DNA of 12,984 nucleotides, from contig JAFCEU010000010.1 in the NCBI GenBank assembly GCA_017608995.1, forward strand, positions 1 through 12,984, given 5' to 3'. Source of the DNA: Candidatus Iainarchaeum sp. GTDB taxonomy: Archaea; Iainarchaeota; Iainarchaeia; Iainarchaeales; DTGL01. The translations under genes were made by a program, and so were the position numbers. The notes beneath the pieces were generated by a model. It was not told the origin of the DNA. It ran no database searches and saw only the letters and a list, made by a program, of their open reading frames with translations. Of this stretch, positions 1-5,457 are shown in pieces. How positions within the stretch are numbered: position 1 is the stretch's first letter; each line of letters starts with the position of its first letter.

Positions 1-152
1 TCTCGCAACTCTTCAGCATTCTTTGCTCTGCTCCTTTCAACGCTCGCACGCAGAGCGTTCACTACGGCTTTCCTTACTTTGCTCGAGCCCTGAATCTCAA
101 GCTTTCGTATCTTTTTGGCGGTTTCAAGCACAATCTTTCTGCTAGCATCCAT
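1..152 (-). CDS. N-terminus of eIF2B-like / ribose-1,5-bisphosphate isomerase family protein (partial)
   Basis: Only the first 50 codons lie in the window; the gene runs off the left edge. The translation begins MDASRKIVLETAKKIRKLEI and continues with QGSSKVRKAVVNALRASVER. This resembles the helical N-terminal domain of the IF-2B alpha/beta/delta family, where a 'K(S/K)(M/L)EI.G...' helix is followed by an Ala-rich helix. In archaea this family includes eIF2B-like regulatory subunits and ribose-1,5-bisphosphate isomerase of the AMP/Rubisco pathway; the catalytic part is missing, so the two cannot be separated. ATG 152-150 is chosen because GGTG (162-159 on the minus strand) lies six bases upstream. 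It is divergent from the HicBA locus. The family call rests on recognition of a short stretch and is fairly but not fully sure. Confidence 0.7.
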   Translation of the reverse strand, partial: MDASRKIVLETAKKIRKLEIQGSSKVRKAVVNALRASVERSRAKNAEELR

Positions 153-184
153 CACAAGCACCGGCAAAATAATAATATATTGAA

Positions 185-195
185 TAATTTTAAAT
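185..195 (-). promoter_or_regulatory. Candidate TATA box for the leftward eIF2B-like gene
   Basis: On the minus strand this reads ATTTAAAATTA. It lies about 35-40 bases before the ATG at 152, which would place transcription start near 165 and leave a short leader containing the GGTG ribosome binding site. A second AT-rich match (183-172, CAATATATTATT) would give an almost leaderless message and is less consistent with that site. The surrounding spacer is AT-rich, so this is an inference from position and composition. Confidence 0.4.
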
Positions 196-230
196 GTATG
201 CAAATGTTAAGAGACTTTCTTTCAGGCTGT

Positions 231-260
231 ATATTCCAACATCCTTTTTTAATCCTTTTT
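231..260 (+). repeat. 30-bp direct repeat, copy 1 (upstream of hicB)
   Basis: This is identical over all 30 bases to 695-724 and begins ATATTCCAACATCC. Both copies contain T-rich runs around TTTTTTAATCC. The repeats start 464 bases apart and bracket hicB and hicA. Bases before each copy are also related (GCTGT before copy 1, GCTG before copy 2). The T-rich run could serve as an archaeal terminator or as the TATA-like element of hicBA, about 35 bases before the hicB start. The identity is seen directly; the function is inferred. Confidence 0.9.
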
Positions 261-285
261 TACTAATGTTTAATAAGTGAAGAAT

Positions 286-469
286 ATGGTTTCGAAAACT
301 AAAACTGTTTTGAAGCTTTCCGCGATAATAACAAAAGAGGGAAATGAATACGTTGCTCTCTGTCCCGAGCTCGACATCGCATCACAGGGCAGCAGTGGAT
401 GAAGACGTAAAAGAACTTCCCAAGGAACATGCCTTTATCACTTCTTTTGAGGTAAAGCTGAATGAGTAA
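286..469 (+). pseudogene. hicB: HicB-family antitoxin, disrupted by internal loss and frameshift
   Basis: HicB antitoxins of this short type neutralise HicA and usually repress their own operon. From ATG 286 the frame reads MVSKTKTVLKLSAIITKEGN then EYVALCPELDIASQGSSG, a clear HicB N-terminal partial RNase H-like fold, and stops at TGA 400-402 after 38 codons. A second frame, shifted by one base, resumes around 395 and reads VDEDVKELPKEHAFITSFEV KLNE, ending at TAA 467-469. That is the usual HicB C-terminal strand. The helix normally between them (an EALENLKEAVELYL-like segment of roughly 15 residues) is missing at the junction near 394-400. The TAA overlaps the hicA start by eight bases (ATGAGTAA), the coupling expected in an intact hicBA pair. 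Either the antitoxin is really dead or a base error plus a genuine deletion gives this picture; the missing helix argues against a simple sequencing slip. Confidence 0.8.
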
Positions 470-695
470 ATACCCTGTTGTTTCTGGAAGAGAGGTTATT
501 AGAGCGCTTTCTAAAGCAGGGTTTGTTTTTACGAGTCAAAAAGGAAGCCATGTTAAATTAAAAAGAAAAACTCCAAGCGAAGTTAGAATTGTGATAGTGC
601 CCCTAAAAGCTGATATTAAAACCGGAACCTTAAAATCAATTCTGAGGCAGGCACACATTTCCCTTGAAGAATTTAAAAGGCTTTTGGAGAGCTGA
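462..695 (+). CDS. hicA: HicA-family mRNA interferase toxin
   Basis: HicA toxins are small double-stranded RNA-binding-fold ribonucleases that cleave mRNA and block translation. The 77-residue product has the family layout: an N-terminal PVVSGREVIRALSKAGF helix region, the QKGSH motif with the catalytic His at residue 30, a V-P strand, and a C-terminal GTLKSILRQAHISLEEFKRL segment. Length is normal. The ATG at 462 sits inside the 3' end of hicB, and GAGGT (449-453) eight bases upstream is a usable ribosome binding site, so translation need not depend on hicB. The usual His after the V-P strand (PxH) is replaced (PLKADIKTGTL), but the active-site His is kept. The stop codon ends on the first base of repeat copy 2. 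With its antitoxin broken, the toxin may be silent, weakened, or controlled elsewhere. Confidence 0.85.
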   Translation: MSKYPVVSGREVIRALSKAGFVFTSQKGSHVKLKRKTPSEVRIVIVPLKADIKTGTLKSILRQAHISLEEFKRLLES

Positions 696-724
696 TATTC
701 CAACATCCTTTTTTAATCCTTTTT
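695..724 (+). repeat. 30-bp direct repeat, copy 2 (downstream of hicA)
   Basis: Perfect copy of 231-260. It starts on the last base of the hicA stop codon, so the hicA 3' boundary and the repeat boundary coincide. The T-rich runs (TTTTTTAATCCTTTTT) could end hicA transcription. Confidence 0.9.
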
Positions 725-778
725 CCTGCAAATTTAATTATAGCAGGCTTTTTGCTTGCGGGAGGATAAACAATAAGG

Positions 779-812
779 TTTTAAACCATTTTAGAGCAAA
801 AGATTTTATAGG
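779..812 (+). promoter_or_regulatory. Candidate ftsZ promoter region
   Basis: Two TATA-like elements lie in the spacer before ftsZ: GTTTTAAAC near 779-787 and TTTTATA at 806-812, the latter preceded by the purine-rich GCAAAAG as a possible BRE. The first would give a leader of about 35 bases carrying the ribosome binding site AGGGGGAT (832-839). The second would start transcription almost at that site. The choice is not decidable by eye. Confidence 0.4.
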
Positions 813-842
813 ATAATTTTTTAACTGAAAAGGGGGATTTTA

Positions 843-1970
843 ATGGAGTCAATCGTTCGGAAGGCAATAAAAAGAGCTCAGATGGTGGAAGATACTAAAA
901 AAAGGAGTAAAATTAAGAAGACGCCTAGTGAGGAAGAACTCACAAAAATCCTTGAAAAAGCAAAGGCCCGCATTAGGGTTGTTGGAATCGGTGGCGGTGG
1001 CTGCAATACTATCGAGCGCATGCATGAAGTTGGTATAGTTGGTGCTGAAACTTATGCGGTTAATACAGATGCCCAAGACTTGCTTAACACAAGCGCTGAT
1101 AAGCGCATTCTTATTGGTAGAGAAACTACGCGCGGCTTGGGCTCAGGTTCTGATCCGCAGATAGGCGAAGCCTCTGCTCGCGAAAGCGTAGATGAGCTCA
1201 CTGAGTTGTTAGGTGGTTCTGATCTTATATTCATTACCTGCGGCTTGGGTGGTGGCACAGGTACAGGTGCAAGCCCGGTTGTAGCAGAAATTGGAAAGGA
1301 GCTTGGCGCTCTAACTGTTGCAGTAGTAACACTGCCTTTTACTGTCGAGGGCCGCAGGAGAGCTGAAAACGCTCTGGAAGGGCTCGCAAGGCTGAGGGAG
1401 CACGCTGATACTATTATTGTAATTCCGAACGACAAGATACTTGAGATAGCTCCAGATCTGCCAGTGAATGCAGCCTTTAAGGTTGCTGATGAAGTGCTTA
1501 CAAATGCTGTGAAAGGCATAACTGAAATGGTTACAAAGCCAGGTCTTATCAACCTTGACTTTGCAGACTTAAGGACAATACTAAAGCGCGGTGGCGCAGC
1601 AATGATTGGCTTAGGTGAGTCGCAAAGCGAAGATGCAAGCGACGCTCGCGCTTTAGAAGCTGTCGAGAATGCTTTAAACTCACCTCTGTTGGATGTAGAT
1701 ATAAGCCAGTCTAAGCGCGCTTTGGTTAATGTAATTGGCGGCGCGGATATGACTTTGAGAGAGGCAGAGATGGTTGTTGAAACTGTTAGCTCGAGAATAG
1801 ACCCAGAAGCGCATATCATTTGGGGTGCAATGGTTGACAAAGAGATGGCAAAGAATAGAATTCAGGCAATGGTGGTTGTCGCAGGCGGCAGGTTCCCATA
1901 CTTGGATGACTTTGAAAAGATGCATAAGGAAAAAGGAATGCTTGACCTCGGCATTGAATTTACGGGGTAA
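843..1970 (+). CDS. ftsZ: Cell division GTPase FtsZ (archaeal type)
   Basis: FtsZ is the tubulin-family GTPase that forms the division ring under the membrane. The 375-residue product has a charged N-terminal extension (residues 1-42), then the nucleotide-binding start IRVVGIGGGGCNTI, the tubulin signature GGGTGTG (residues 136-142), and the T7 catalytic loop NLDFADLR (237-244) with Asp239 and Asp242, so both halves of the GTPase site are present. The C-terminus is short, ending KGMLDLGIEFTG, which resembles archaeal FtsZ1 rather than the longer-tailed FtsZ2. AGGGGGAT just upstream of ATG 843 supports the start. Its stop overlaps the longest secE frame. The ftsZ-secE-spt5-ribosomal order is common in archaea and supports the call. 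Long antisense frames across this gene are shadows. Confidence 0.97.
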   Translation: MESIVRKAIKRAQMVEDTKKRSKIKKTPSEEELTKILEKAKARIRVVGIGGGGCNTIERMHEVGIVGAETYAVNTDAQDLLNTSADKRILIGRETTRGLGSGSDPQIGEASARESVDELTELLGGSDLIFITCGLGGGTGTGASPVVAEIGKELGALTVAVVTLPFTVEGRRRAENALEGLARLREHADTIIVIPNDKILEIAPDLPVNAAFKVADEVLTNAVKGITEMVTKPGLINLDFADLRTILKRGGAAMIGLGESQSEDASDARALEAVENALNSPLLDVDISQSKRALVNVIGGADMTLREAEMVVETVSSRIDPEAHIIWGAMVDKEMAKNRIQAMVVVAGGRFPYLDDFEKMHKEKGMLDLGIEFTG

Positions 1971-1975
1971 TGGTA

Positions 1976-2155
1976 ATGAGTTTTTCGGAATTTATTGAAT
2001 CTACGCGAAGGGTTTTGACTGTGGCAAAGAAACCAAACTGGGATGAATACAAGCTCATGCTGAAGATTACCTTGCTTGGCATTGCAATAATTGGCCTGCT
2101 TGGCTTTTTAGTCAAGTTAGTATTCACGGCACTTGGTTTAGGTGTCCTATCTTAA
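1976..2155 (+). CDS. secE: Protein translocase subunit SecE/Sec61 gamma
   Basis: SecE clamps the SecY channel in the membrane. The product is 59 residues from ATG 1976, or 61 from ATG 1970, which overlaps the ftsZ stop. The later start is preferred because GGGG (1964-1967) is then eight bases upstream. The protein has an amphipathic N-terminal helix (FSEFIESTRRVLTVAKKPNWDE) and one membrane span (LLGIAIIGLLGFLVKLVFTAL), the normal archaeal SecE/Sec61 gamma layout and length. It lies between ftsZ and spt5, a common archaeal arrangement, and is presumably co-transcribed with ftsZ. Confidence 0.92.
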   Translation: MSFSEFIESTRRVLTVAKKPNWDEYKLMLKITLLGIAIIGLLGFLVKLVFTALGLGVLS

Positions 2156-2176
2156 CAACTGCCAGCTATAAAGCAA

Positions 2177-2215
2177 AGCCTTTTAACCCTTTATTTTCAA
2201 TTTTTTATAAAGTTC
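2177..2215 (+). promoter_or_regulatory. secE downstream T-rich tract and candidate spt5 TATA box
   Basis: After secE come T-rich stretches (CCTTTTAACCCTTTATTTTC) that may terminate ftsZ-secE. They are followed at 2203-2211 by TTTATAAAG, a good archaeal TATA match. It is about 25-28 bases upstream of the ATTATG near 2234-2239, so the spt5-rpl11 message would have a very short leader. Inferred from sequence and spacing. Confidence 0.5.
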
Positions 2216-2248
2216 CGTTCTTTTTCATATGTTATTATGGGTGGTTGT

Positions 2249-2686
2249 ATGATTTTCACCGTTAGAACTACTGCAGGGCAAGAAAGCTTAGTGGCAGATA
2301 TGCTAAAGATGAAACTACAAGCGGAAAATCCAGGCATACATGCAATACTCGTTGTGCCAGACTTTAGAGGTTACATACTTATCGAAGGTGAATCAGAAGA
2401 AGCAATAAAAAGAGCAATAATAGATGTGCCACATATAAAAGCGCGCGGCATAGTTGGAGGCGAAATAAAGATTGAAGAACTTTCTTCGCTTTTGGAAGCG
2501 CACCCTCTTATGGAAGCTATAAAAGAGGGCGAAAAGGTGAAAATAGTTTCAGGTCCTTTTAAAGGCGAGATTGGCAGAGTGCTTCGTGTTAATACAGCTA
2601 AAGAGGAAGTTACTGTTGAACTCGTAGATGCTGCTGTTAAGATCCCTGTAACTATAAAGGCAGAAAACATCAGGCTTATTAAATAA
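2249..2686 (+). CDS. spt5: Transcription elongation factor Spt5 (NusG homologue)
   Basis: Spt5 binds the RNA polymerase clamp, with Spt4 in archaea, and promotes elongation. The 145-residue product starts MIFTVRTTAGQESLVADMLK, the typical opening of the archaeal NGN domain (residues 1-80). A C-terminal KOW domain (about 90-145) contains EGEKVKIVSGPFKGEIGRVL. The ATG at 2249 is chosen over the in-frame ATG at 2237 because GGGTGGT lies directly between them and fits as the ribosome binding site; the four extra residues (MGGC) do not fit the family. The stop lies 13 bases before the rpl11 start, so the pair is almost surely one operon. Confidence 0.95.
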   Translation: MIFTVRTTAGQESLVADMLKMKLQAENPGIHAILVVPDFRGYILIEGESEEAIKRAIIDVPHIKARGIVGGEIKIEELSSLLEAHPLMEAIKEGEKVKIVSGPFKGEIGRVLRVNTAKEEVTVELVDAAVKIPVTIKAENIRLIK

Positions 2687-2699
2687 AGAGGTGCATGAA

Positions 2700-3206
2700 A
2701 TGGCAACGATAAATGTTCTTGTTGAAGGCGGCAAGGCTACTGCTGCAGCGCCTTTAGGCCCCGCTTTGGGTCCTTTGGGTGTGAATATTGCCGAAGTCGT
2801 AGCACAAATAAATGAAAAAACGAAGCAGTTTGCAGGTATGAAAGTACCTGTAAAGGTTATTGTTGATGCTGCAACTAAAACTTTTGAGATTGAGGTTGGC
2901 TCACCGCCAGTTAGTGCACTTATAAAAAAAGAATTGAATATTCCAAAAGGTGCTAACAACCCAAAAACAGAAAAGGTTGCGGAGCTTACAATGGAGCAAG
3001 CGATTTCGATAGCAAAGAAAAAATTTGCTAGCGATACTTTCGAAGAGTTAAAGAGTGCAACGAAGCAGGTGCTTGGTACATGCAATTCCATGGGTATTTA
3101 TATTGAGGGAAAGCGCGCTGCAAAGGTTATGAATGCGATAGACTCAGGCAAATACGATGAGCTTATAAAAAGCGCACTCCAAAGCAAAACCAAGAAAGAA
3201 CAATAG
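2700..3206 (+). CDS. rpl11: Large ribosomal subunit protein uL11
   Basis: uL11 binds 23S rRNA at the GTPase-associated centre and forms the stalk base. The 168-residue product has the N-terminal linker segment VEGGKATAAAPLGPALGPLG, the FAGMKVPVKV strand and a C-terminal rRNA-binding region with GIYIEGKRAAKVMNAIDSGK, close to archaeal L11 in order and length. The start is ATG 2700, six bases after GAGGTG (2688-2693). An in-frame GTG at 2691 is part of that ribosome binding site and is not the start. It follows spt5 and precedes rpl1 by a 133-base structured spacer. Confidence 0.96.
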   Translation: MATINVLVEGGKATAAAPLGPALGPLGVNIAEVVAQINEKTKQFAGMKVPVKVIVDAATKTFEIEVGSPPVSALIKKELNIPKGANNPKTEKVAELTMEQAISIAKKKFASDTFEELKSATKQVLGTCNSMGIYIEGKRAAKVMNAIDSGKYDELIKSALQSKTKKEQ

Positions 3207-3214
3207 TGGTCGCT

Positions 3215-3257
3215 GGAGGTGATAGGAACCCGCTTGCGGTTACTGAGGTTCCTATAA
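3215..3257 (+). promoter_or_regulatory. Hairpin with unused ribosome-binding-like site after rpl11
   Basis: Eight bases after the rpl11 stop is GGAGGTGA (3215-3222), a near-perfect archaeal ribosome binding site with no gene behind it. It runs into ATAGGAACC (3222-3230), which pairs perfectly with GGTTCCTAT (3247-3255), a 9-bp stem with a 16-base loop. The loop holds CGCTTGCG, which allows an alternative small inner hairpin (CCGC/GCGG). A 12-codon frame (GTG 3219 to TAA 3255-3257), rich in Leu and Arg, coincides with the element. No U-run follows, so it is not a classic terminator. Function is unknown; control of rpl1 or processing of the rpl11 message are possibilities. Confidence 0.55.
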
Positions 3258-3258
3258 G

Positions 3259-3292
3259 TATTTAAAATGTTTCATTGCACAAAAAATATAAT
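3259..3292 (+). promoter_or_regulatory. Candidate promoter of the rpl1-rpl10-rpl12 operon
   Basis: Two TATA-like boxes follow the hairpin: TATTTAAAA (3259-3267) and AAATATAAT (3284-3292), the latter after the purine-rich ACAAAA. They predict starts near 3290 and 3315. Methanococcal L1-L10-L12 is a separate transcript from L11, which makes an internal promoter here plausible. The choice between boxes is open. Confidence 0.45.
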
Positions 3293-3315
3293 CGGCTTTT
3301 TATGGGCCGCCAGTA

Positions 3316-3342
3316 CTGCTTCATGCAGGAGGTCTTTGCATG
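3316..3342 (+). promoter_or_regulatory. Two competing hairpins over the rpl1 ribosome binding site and start codon
   Basis: CATGCA (3322-3327) is a perfect inverted repeat of TGCATG (3337-3342). The start codon ATG 3340-3342 is in the 3' arm, and the ribosome binding site GGAGGT is in the nine-base loop. CTGC (3316-3319) can instead pair with GCAG (3325-3328), which breaks the first hairpin and frees the start codon. The two forms cannot coexist. The pairing is seen directly; a regulatory role is inferred from position and from known autogenous control of L1 in other prokaryotes. Confidence 0.5.
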
Positions 3343-3987
3343 CGCAAAGAAGATGTTTTAAACGCGCTTAAAACGCTTGATGAGAGATCTAAGAAAAGGA
3401 ACTTTACGCAGACGATAGAGCTAATTATAAATTTCCGCGACCTAGATGTCAGAAAGCAGGAAAATTTAATAGATGTAAAGGTGAATATGCCCCACACTAC
3501 TGGACATGAGCAAGCGAAAGCATTGCTTTTCGCAAAAACCGTTGCATTCGCTGAAAAGGTGAAAGATCTTTTTGATAAAATAATCCCAGAGGAAAAAATT
3601 CCAAAGCTTTCTAAAAAAGAGGTTCAGGAAATTCTTGACTATGATGTTATTTTGGCTGAGGGGCCTGTTATGCTAACTGTTGGTAAATATCTGGGTCAAG
3701 CTCTTGCGCCAAGAGGGAAGATGCCAAAACCAATAAATCCTAACAAAGAAGAAGTAGAACGCACACTTGCTAGTATGAAATCTACAATGCGTATAACAAA
3801 CAGGAAGGGCAAGGGCTTACCATTTGTGCAGGTAGTTGTAGGTAACGAGAATATGCAAGCTGAGCAGATAGCGGAGAACATCTTAGAGGTGTATGATGAA
3901 GTAATGCGCGCGTTGCCAAGGCAGATGCAAAATATAAAATCAGTGTATATTAAGAAAACAATGAGCCCAGCTGTAAAGATTTTTTAG
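3340..3987 (+). CDS. rpl1: Large ribosomal subunit protein uL1
   Basis: uL1 forms the mobile L1 stalk that helps release deacylated tRNA, and in several prokaryotes represses its own operon by binding mRNA. The 215-residue product has the expected archaeal length and landmarks: FTQTIELIINFRDLDVRK near the N-terminus, VNMPHTTG, the domain II segment LGQALAPRGKMPKPINPN, and the C-terminal ALPRQMQNIKSVYIKKTMSP. ATG 3340 follows AGGAGGT by seven bases, a strong site in its own leader rather than coupling to rpl11. It is followed after ten bases by rpl10. Confidence 0.96.
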   Translation: MRKEDVLNALKTLDERSKKRNFTQTIELIINFRDLDVRKQENLIDVKVNMPHTTGHEQAKALLFAKTVAFAEKVKDLFDKIIPEEKIPKLSKKEVQEILDYDVILAEGPVMLTVGKYLGQALAPRGKMPKPINPNKEEVERTLASMKSTMRITNRKGKGLPFVQVVVGNENMQAEQIAENILEVYDEVMRALPRQMQNIKSVYIKKTMSPAVKIF

Positions 3988-3997
3988 GTGGAAGCAA

Positions 3998-5098
3998 ATG
4001 ACCTCACACACTAGAAAATGGAAGGAAAAGCAGATTGAAGAAATGAAAAAGATGCTTGATGAAAGCAGGGTTATAGCTTTAGCTAGCATAGAGCGCTTCC
4101 CAGCTTCACTCTTACAAGAATTGAAGAAAAAGCTCGCAGGCAAGGCAAAAATAAGGGTTTCAAAAACCAGAATAATTGCAAGAGCACTGGCAGAATCAAA
4201 ATATCGTAACTTGGATCTTTCAAGTTATTTTAAAGGACCAATCGCTTTAATTACAGCCAATATCGATCCTTTCGAGTTATACTTAACAATCAAAAAGAAC
4301 AAAGCGAACACATATATAAGAGCAGGCACAATTGCTGAACAAGACATTATTGTTCCTGCTGGCGACACTGGTTTGCCACCAGGTCCAGATTTGAGCATAT
4401 TAAAAGCAGCGGGCATTCCAGCGATAATGAAAGGCAGCAGTATTCAAGTGCCTAAAGACACTACAGTTGTACGTAAAGGCGAGGTAGTTAGTCAAGAGGT
4501 GGCAAGCGCGCTTGCGAAGCTCGATATAAAGCCAGCGGAACTCATGCTTAAGGTGCGTGTTGCATCCGATGGCACAACAGTTTATGATGCAAGCGTATTA
4601 GATATTGATACAGAGAAGTTCGAGAACGATATTATAGCATGCTATCGCAAGGCATTCAATCTTGCATTCAACATAGTTTATATAACACCAGAAAACATAG
4701 AGCTGCTATTGCAGAAAGCGTTTAGGGAAGCCAAGCAGGTTGCAACAGAAGCAGAGTTTATTAACTCGGTTACTCTGCCTGAGTTCATAGCTAAAGCTTA
4801 CAGCAGCGCAAATGCTTTGAGCTCTGTTGTTAAATTGGATACTCAGGAAGCAGATAGTGAACAAAAAGCGCAAAGTAAAGCAGCTGAGCAACAAGCTGAT
4901 GAAAAAGCCGCTGAGCAGACCGCTAGCAAAGAAGCTGAACAGCAGGCTGAGGAGGAACAAAAAAGCGAGAGCGCAGACAATACTAAAAATGAGCAGGCGC
5001 AAGCAACGCAAGCGGAACAGCAAGCCCAGGAGAGCAAGGAAGAGCAGCAGGAACAGGGGCAGAAAACCCAATCAGAATCTGAAGAACAAAAGGAATGA
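3998..5098 (+). CDS. rpl10: Large ribosomal subunit protein uL10 (P0) with atypical Gln/Glu-rich tail
   Basis: uL10 anchors the L12 dimers to the GTPase-associated centre. Residues 1-110 match the rRNA-binding domain (SHTRKWKEKQIEEMKKML, VSKTRIIARAL). Residues 111-185 match the archaeal/eukaryotic inserted domain (GLPPGPDLSILKAAGIPAIM, VVRKGEVVSQEVASALAKLD). Residues 205-280 are the helical L12-binding spine. Residues 281-366 are a low-complexity tail made almost wholly of Ala, Gln, Glu, Lys, Ser, Asp, Asn and Thr, about one quarter Gln and one quarter Glu, with AEQQA repeated three times. The usual archaeal P0 ending, a short acidic hinge then a Gly/Leu/Phe motif shared with L12, is absent from this frame and I do not see it in the overlapping frame (4827-5120). 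GGTGG before ATG 3998 supports the start. Confidence 0.95.
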   Translation: MTSHTRKWKEKQIEEMKKMLDESRVIALASIERFPASLLQELKKKLAGKAKIRVSKTRIIARALAESKYRNLDLSSYFKGPIALITANIDPFELYLTIKKNKANTYIRAGTIAEQDIIVPAGDTGLPPGPDLSILKAAGIPAIMKGSSIQVPKDTTVVRKGEVVSQEVASALAKLDIKPAELMLKVRVASDGTTVYDASVLDIDTEKFENDIIACYRKAFNLAFNIVYITPENIELLLQKAFREAKQVATEAEFINSVTLPEFIAKAYSSANALSSVVKLDTQEADSEQKAQSKAAEQQADEKAAEQTASKEAEQQAEEEQKSESADNTKNEQAQATQAEQQAQESKEEQQEQGQKTQSESEEQKE

Positions 5099-5125
5099 TT
5101 GTAAAAATATTGAGAGGTGAAAAAG

Positions 5126-5431
5126 GTGGAGTATATATATTCTGCATTGCTTCTCCATGCGGCAGGTAAGGAGATTACAGAGGAAGCAGTAACTAATGTG
5201 CTGAAGGCAGCAGGCATTGAAGTTGACGCTGCAAAGGTTAAAGCACTGATAGCATCACTTAAAGAGGTCAATATAGAAGAAGCTATTCAGAAGGCAGCAA
5301 CTGTGCAAGTAGCACCTGCAGCCAGAGCAGCTGAAACCAAGGCAGAAGCTGCAGAGGAGAAGAAGGAAGAGGAAGAAGAGCAGAAAACAGAGGAAGAAGC
5401 AGCAAGCGGACTTAGCGCACTCTTTGGCTAA
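5126..5431 (+). CDS. rpl12: Large ribosomal subunit protein P1/L12 (archaeal stalk protein)
   Basis: Dimers of this protein form the flexible stalk that recruits translation factors. The 101-residue product starts MEYIYSALLLHAAGKEITEE, the typical archaeal opening, followed by the dimerising helical domain, an Ala-rich linker, a Glu/Lys hinge and the C-terminal factor-binding motif SGLSALFG. The start is GTG 5126, five bases after GAGGTGA (5114-5120); the in-frame GTG at 5117 lies inside that site. It is the last gene of the rpl1-rpl10-rpl12 operon and, unlike L10 here, keeps the C-terminal motif. Confidence 0.95.
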   Translation: MEYIYSALLLHAAGKEITEEAVTNVLKAAGIEVDAAKVKALIASLKEVNIEEAIQKAATVQVAPAARAAETKAEAAEEKKEEEEEQKTEEEAASGLSALFG

Positions 5432-5437
5432 ATCCTC

Positions 5438-5457
5438 TTTATTTTTTTATATTTTCG
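5438..5457 (+). terminator. T-rich terminator of the stalk operon
   Basis: Seven bases after the rpl12 stop, TTTATTTTTTTATATTTTC is a run of the kind used for archaeal intrinsic termination, with no stem needed. It lies inside the last codons of the converging sufS gene, where it reads as Lys/Ile/Asn codons on the other strand. Assigned by position and composition. Confidence 0.5.

Noticed and set aside
725..747. CCTGC...GCAGG inverted repeat before ftsZ as an intrinsic terminator
   Set aside because: The stem is only 5 bp with a 13-base AT-rich loop; the T-rich repeat just upstream is a better candidate for termination.
1052..1840. 262-codon antisense reading frame across ftsZ
   Set aside because: It lies wholly opposite a clear FtsZ gene, has no ribosome binding site, and its Ser/Ala/Pro-rich translation has no recognisable family; it is a shadow of codon use.
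3300..3342. Resemblance of the rpl1 leader (GCCAGTACTGC..) to the L1-stalk region of 23S rRNA
   Set aside because: The match is from memory, short and gapped, and the paired strands of the known L1 site are not reproduced; too weak to call an rRNA mimic.
4827..5120. 97-codon Lys/Arg-rich frame overlapping the rpl10 tail
   Set aside because: It arises from the Gln/Glu/Ala repeats read one frame over, carries no motif such as the L10/L12 ending, and runs into the rpl12 start region.
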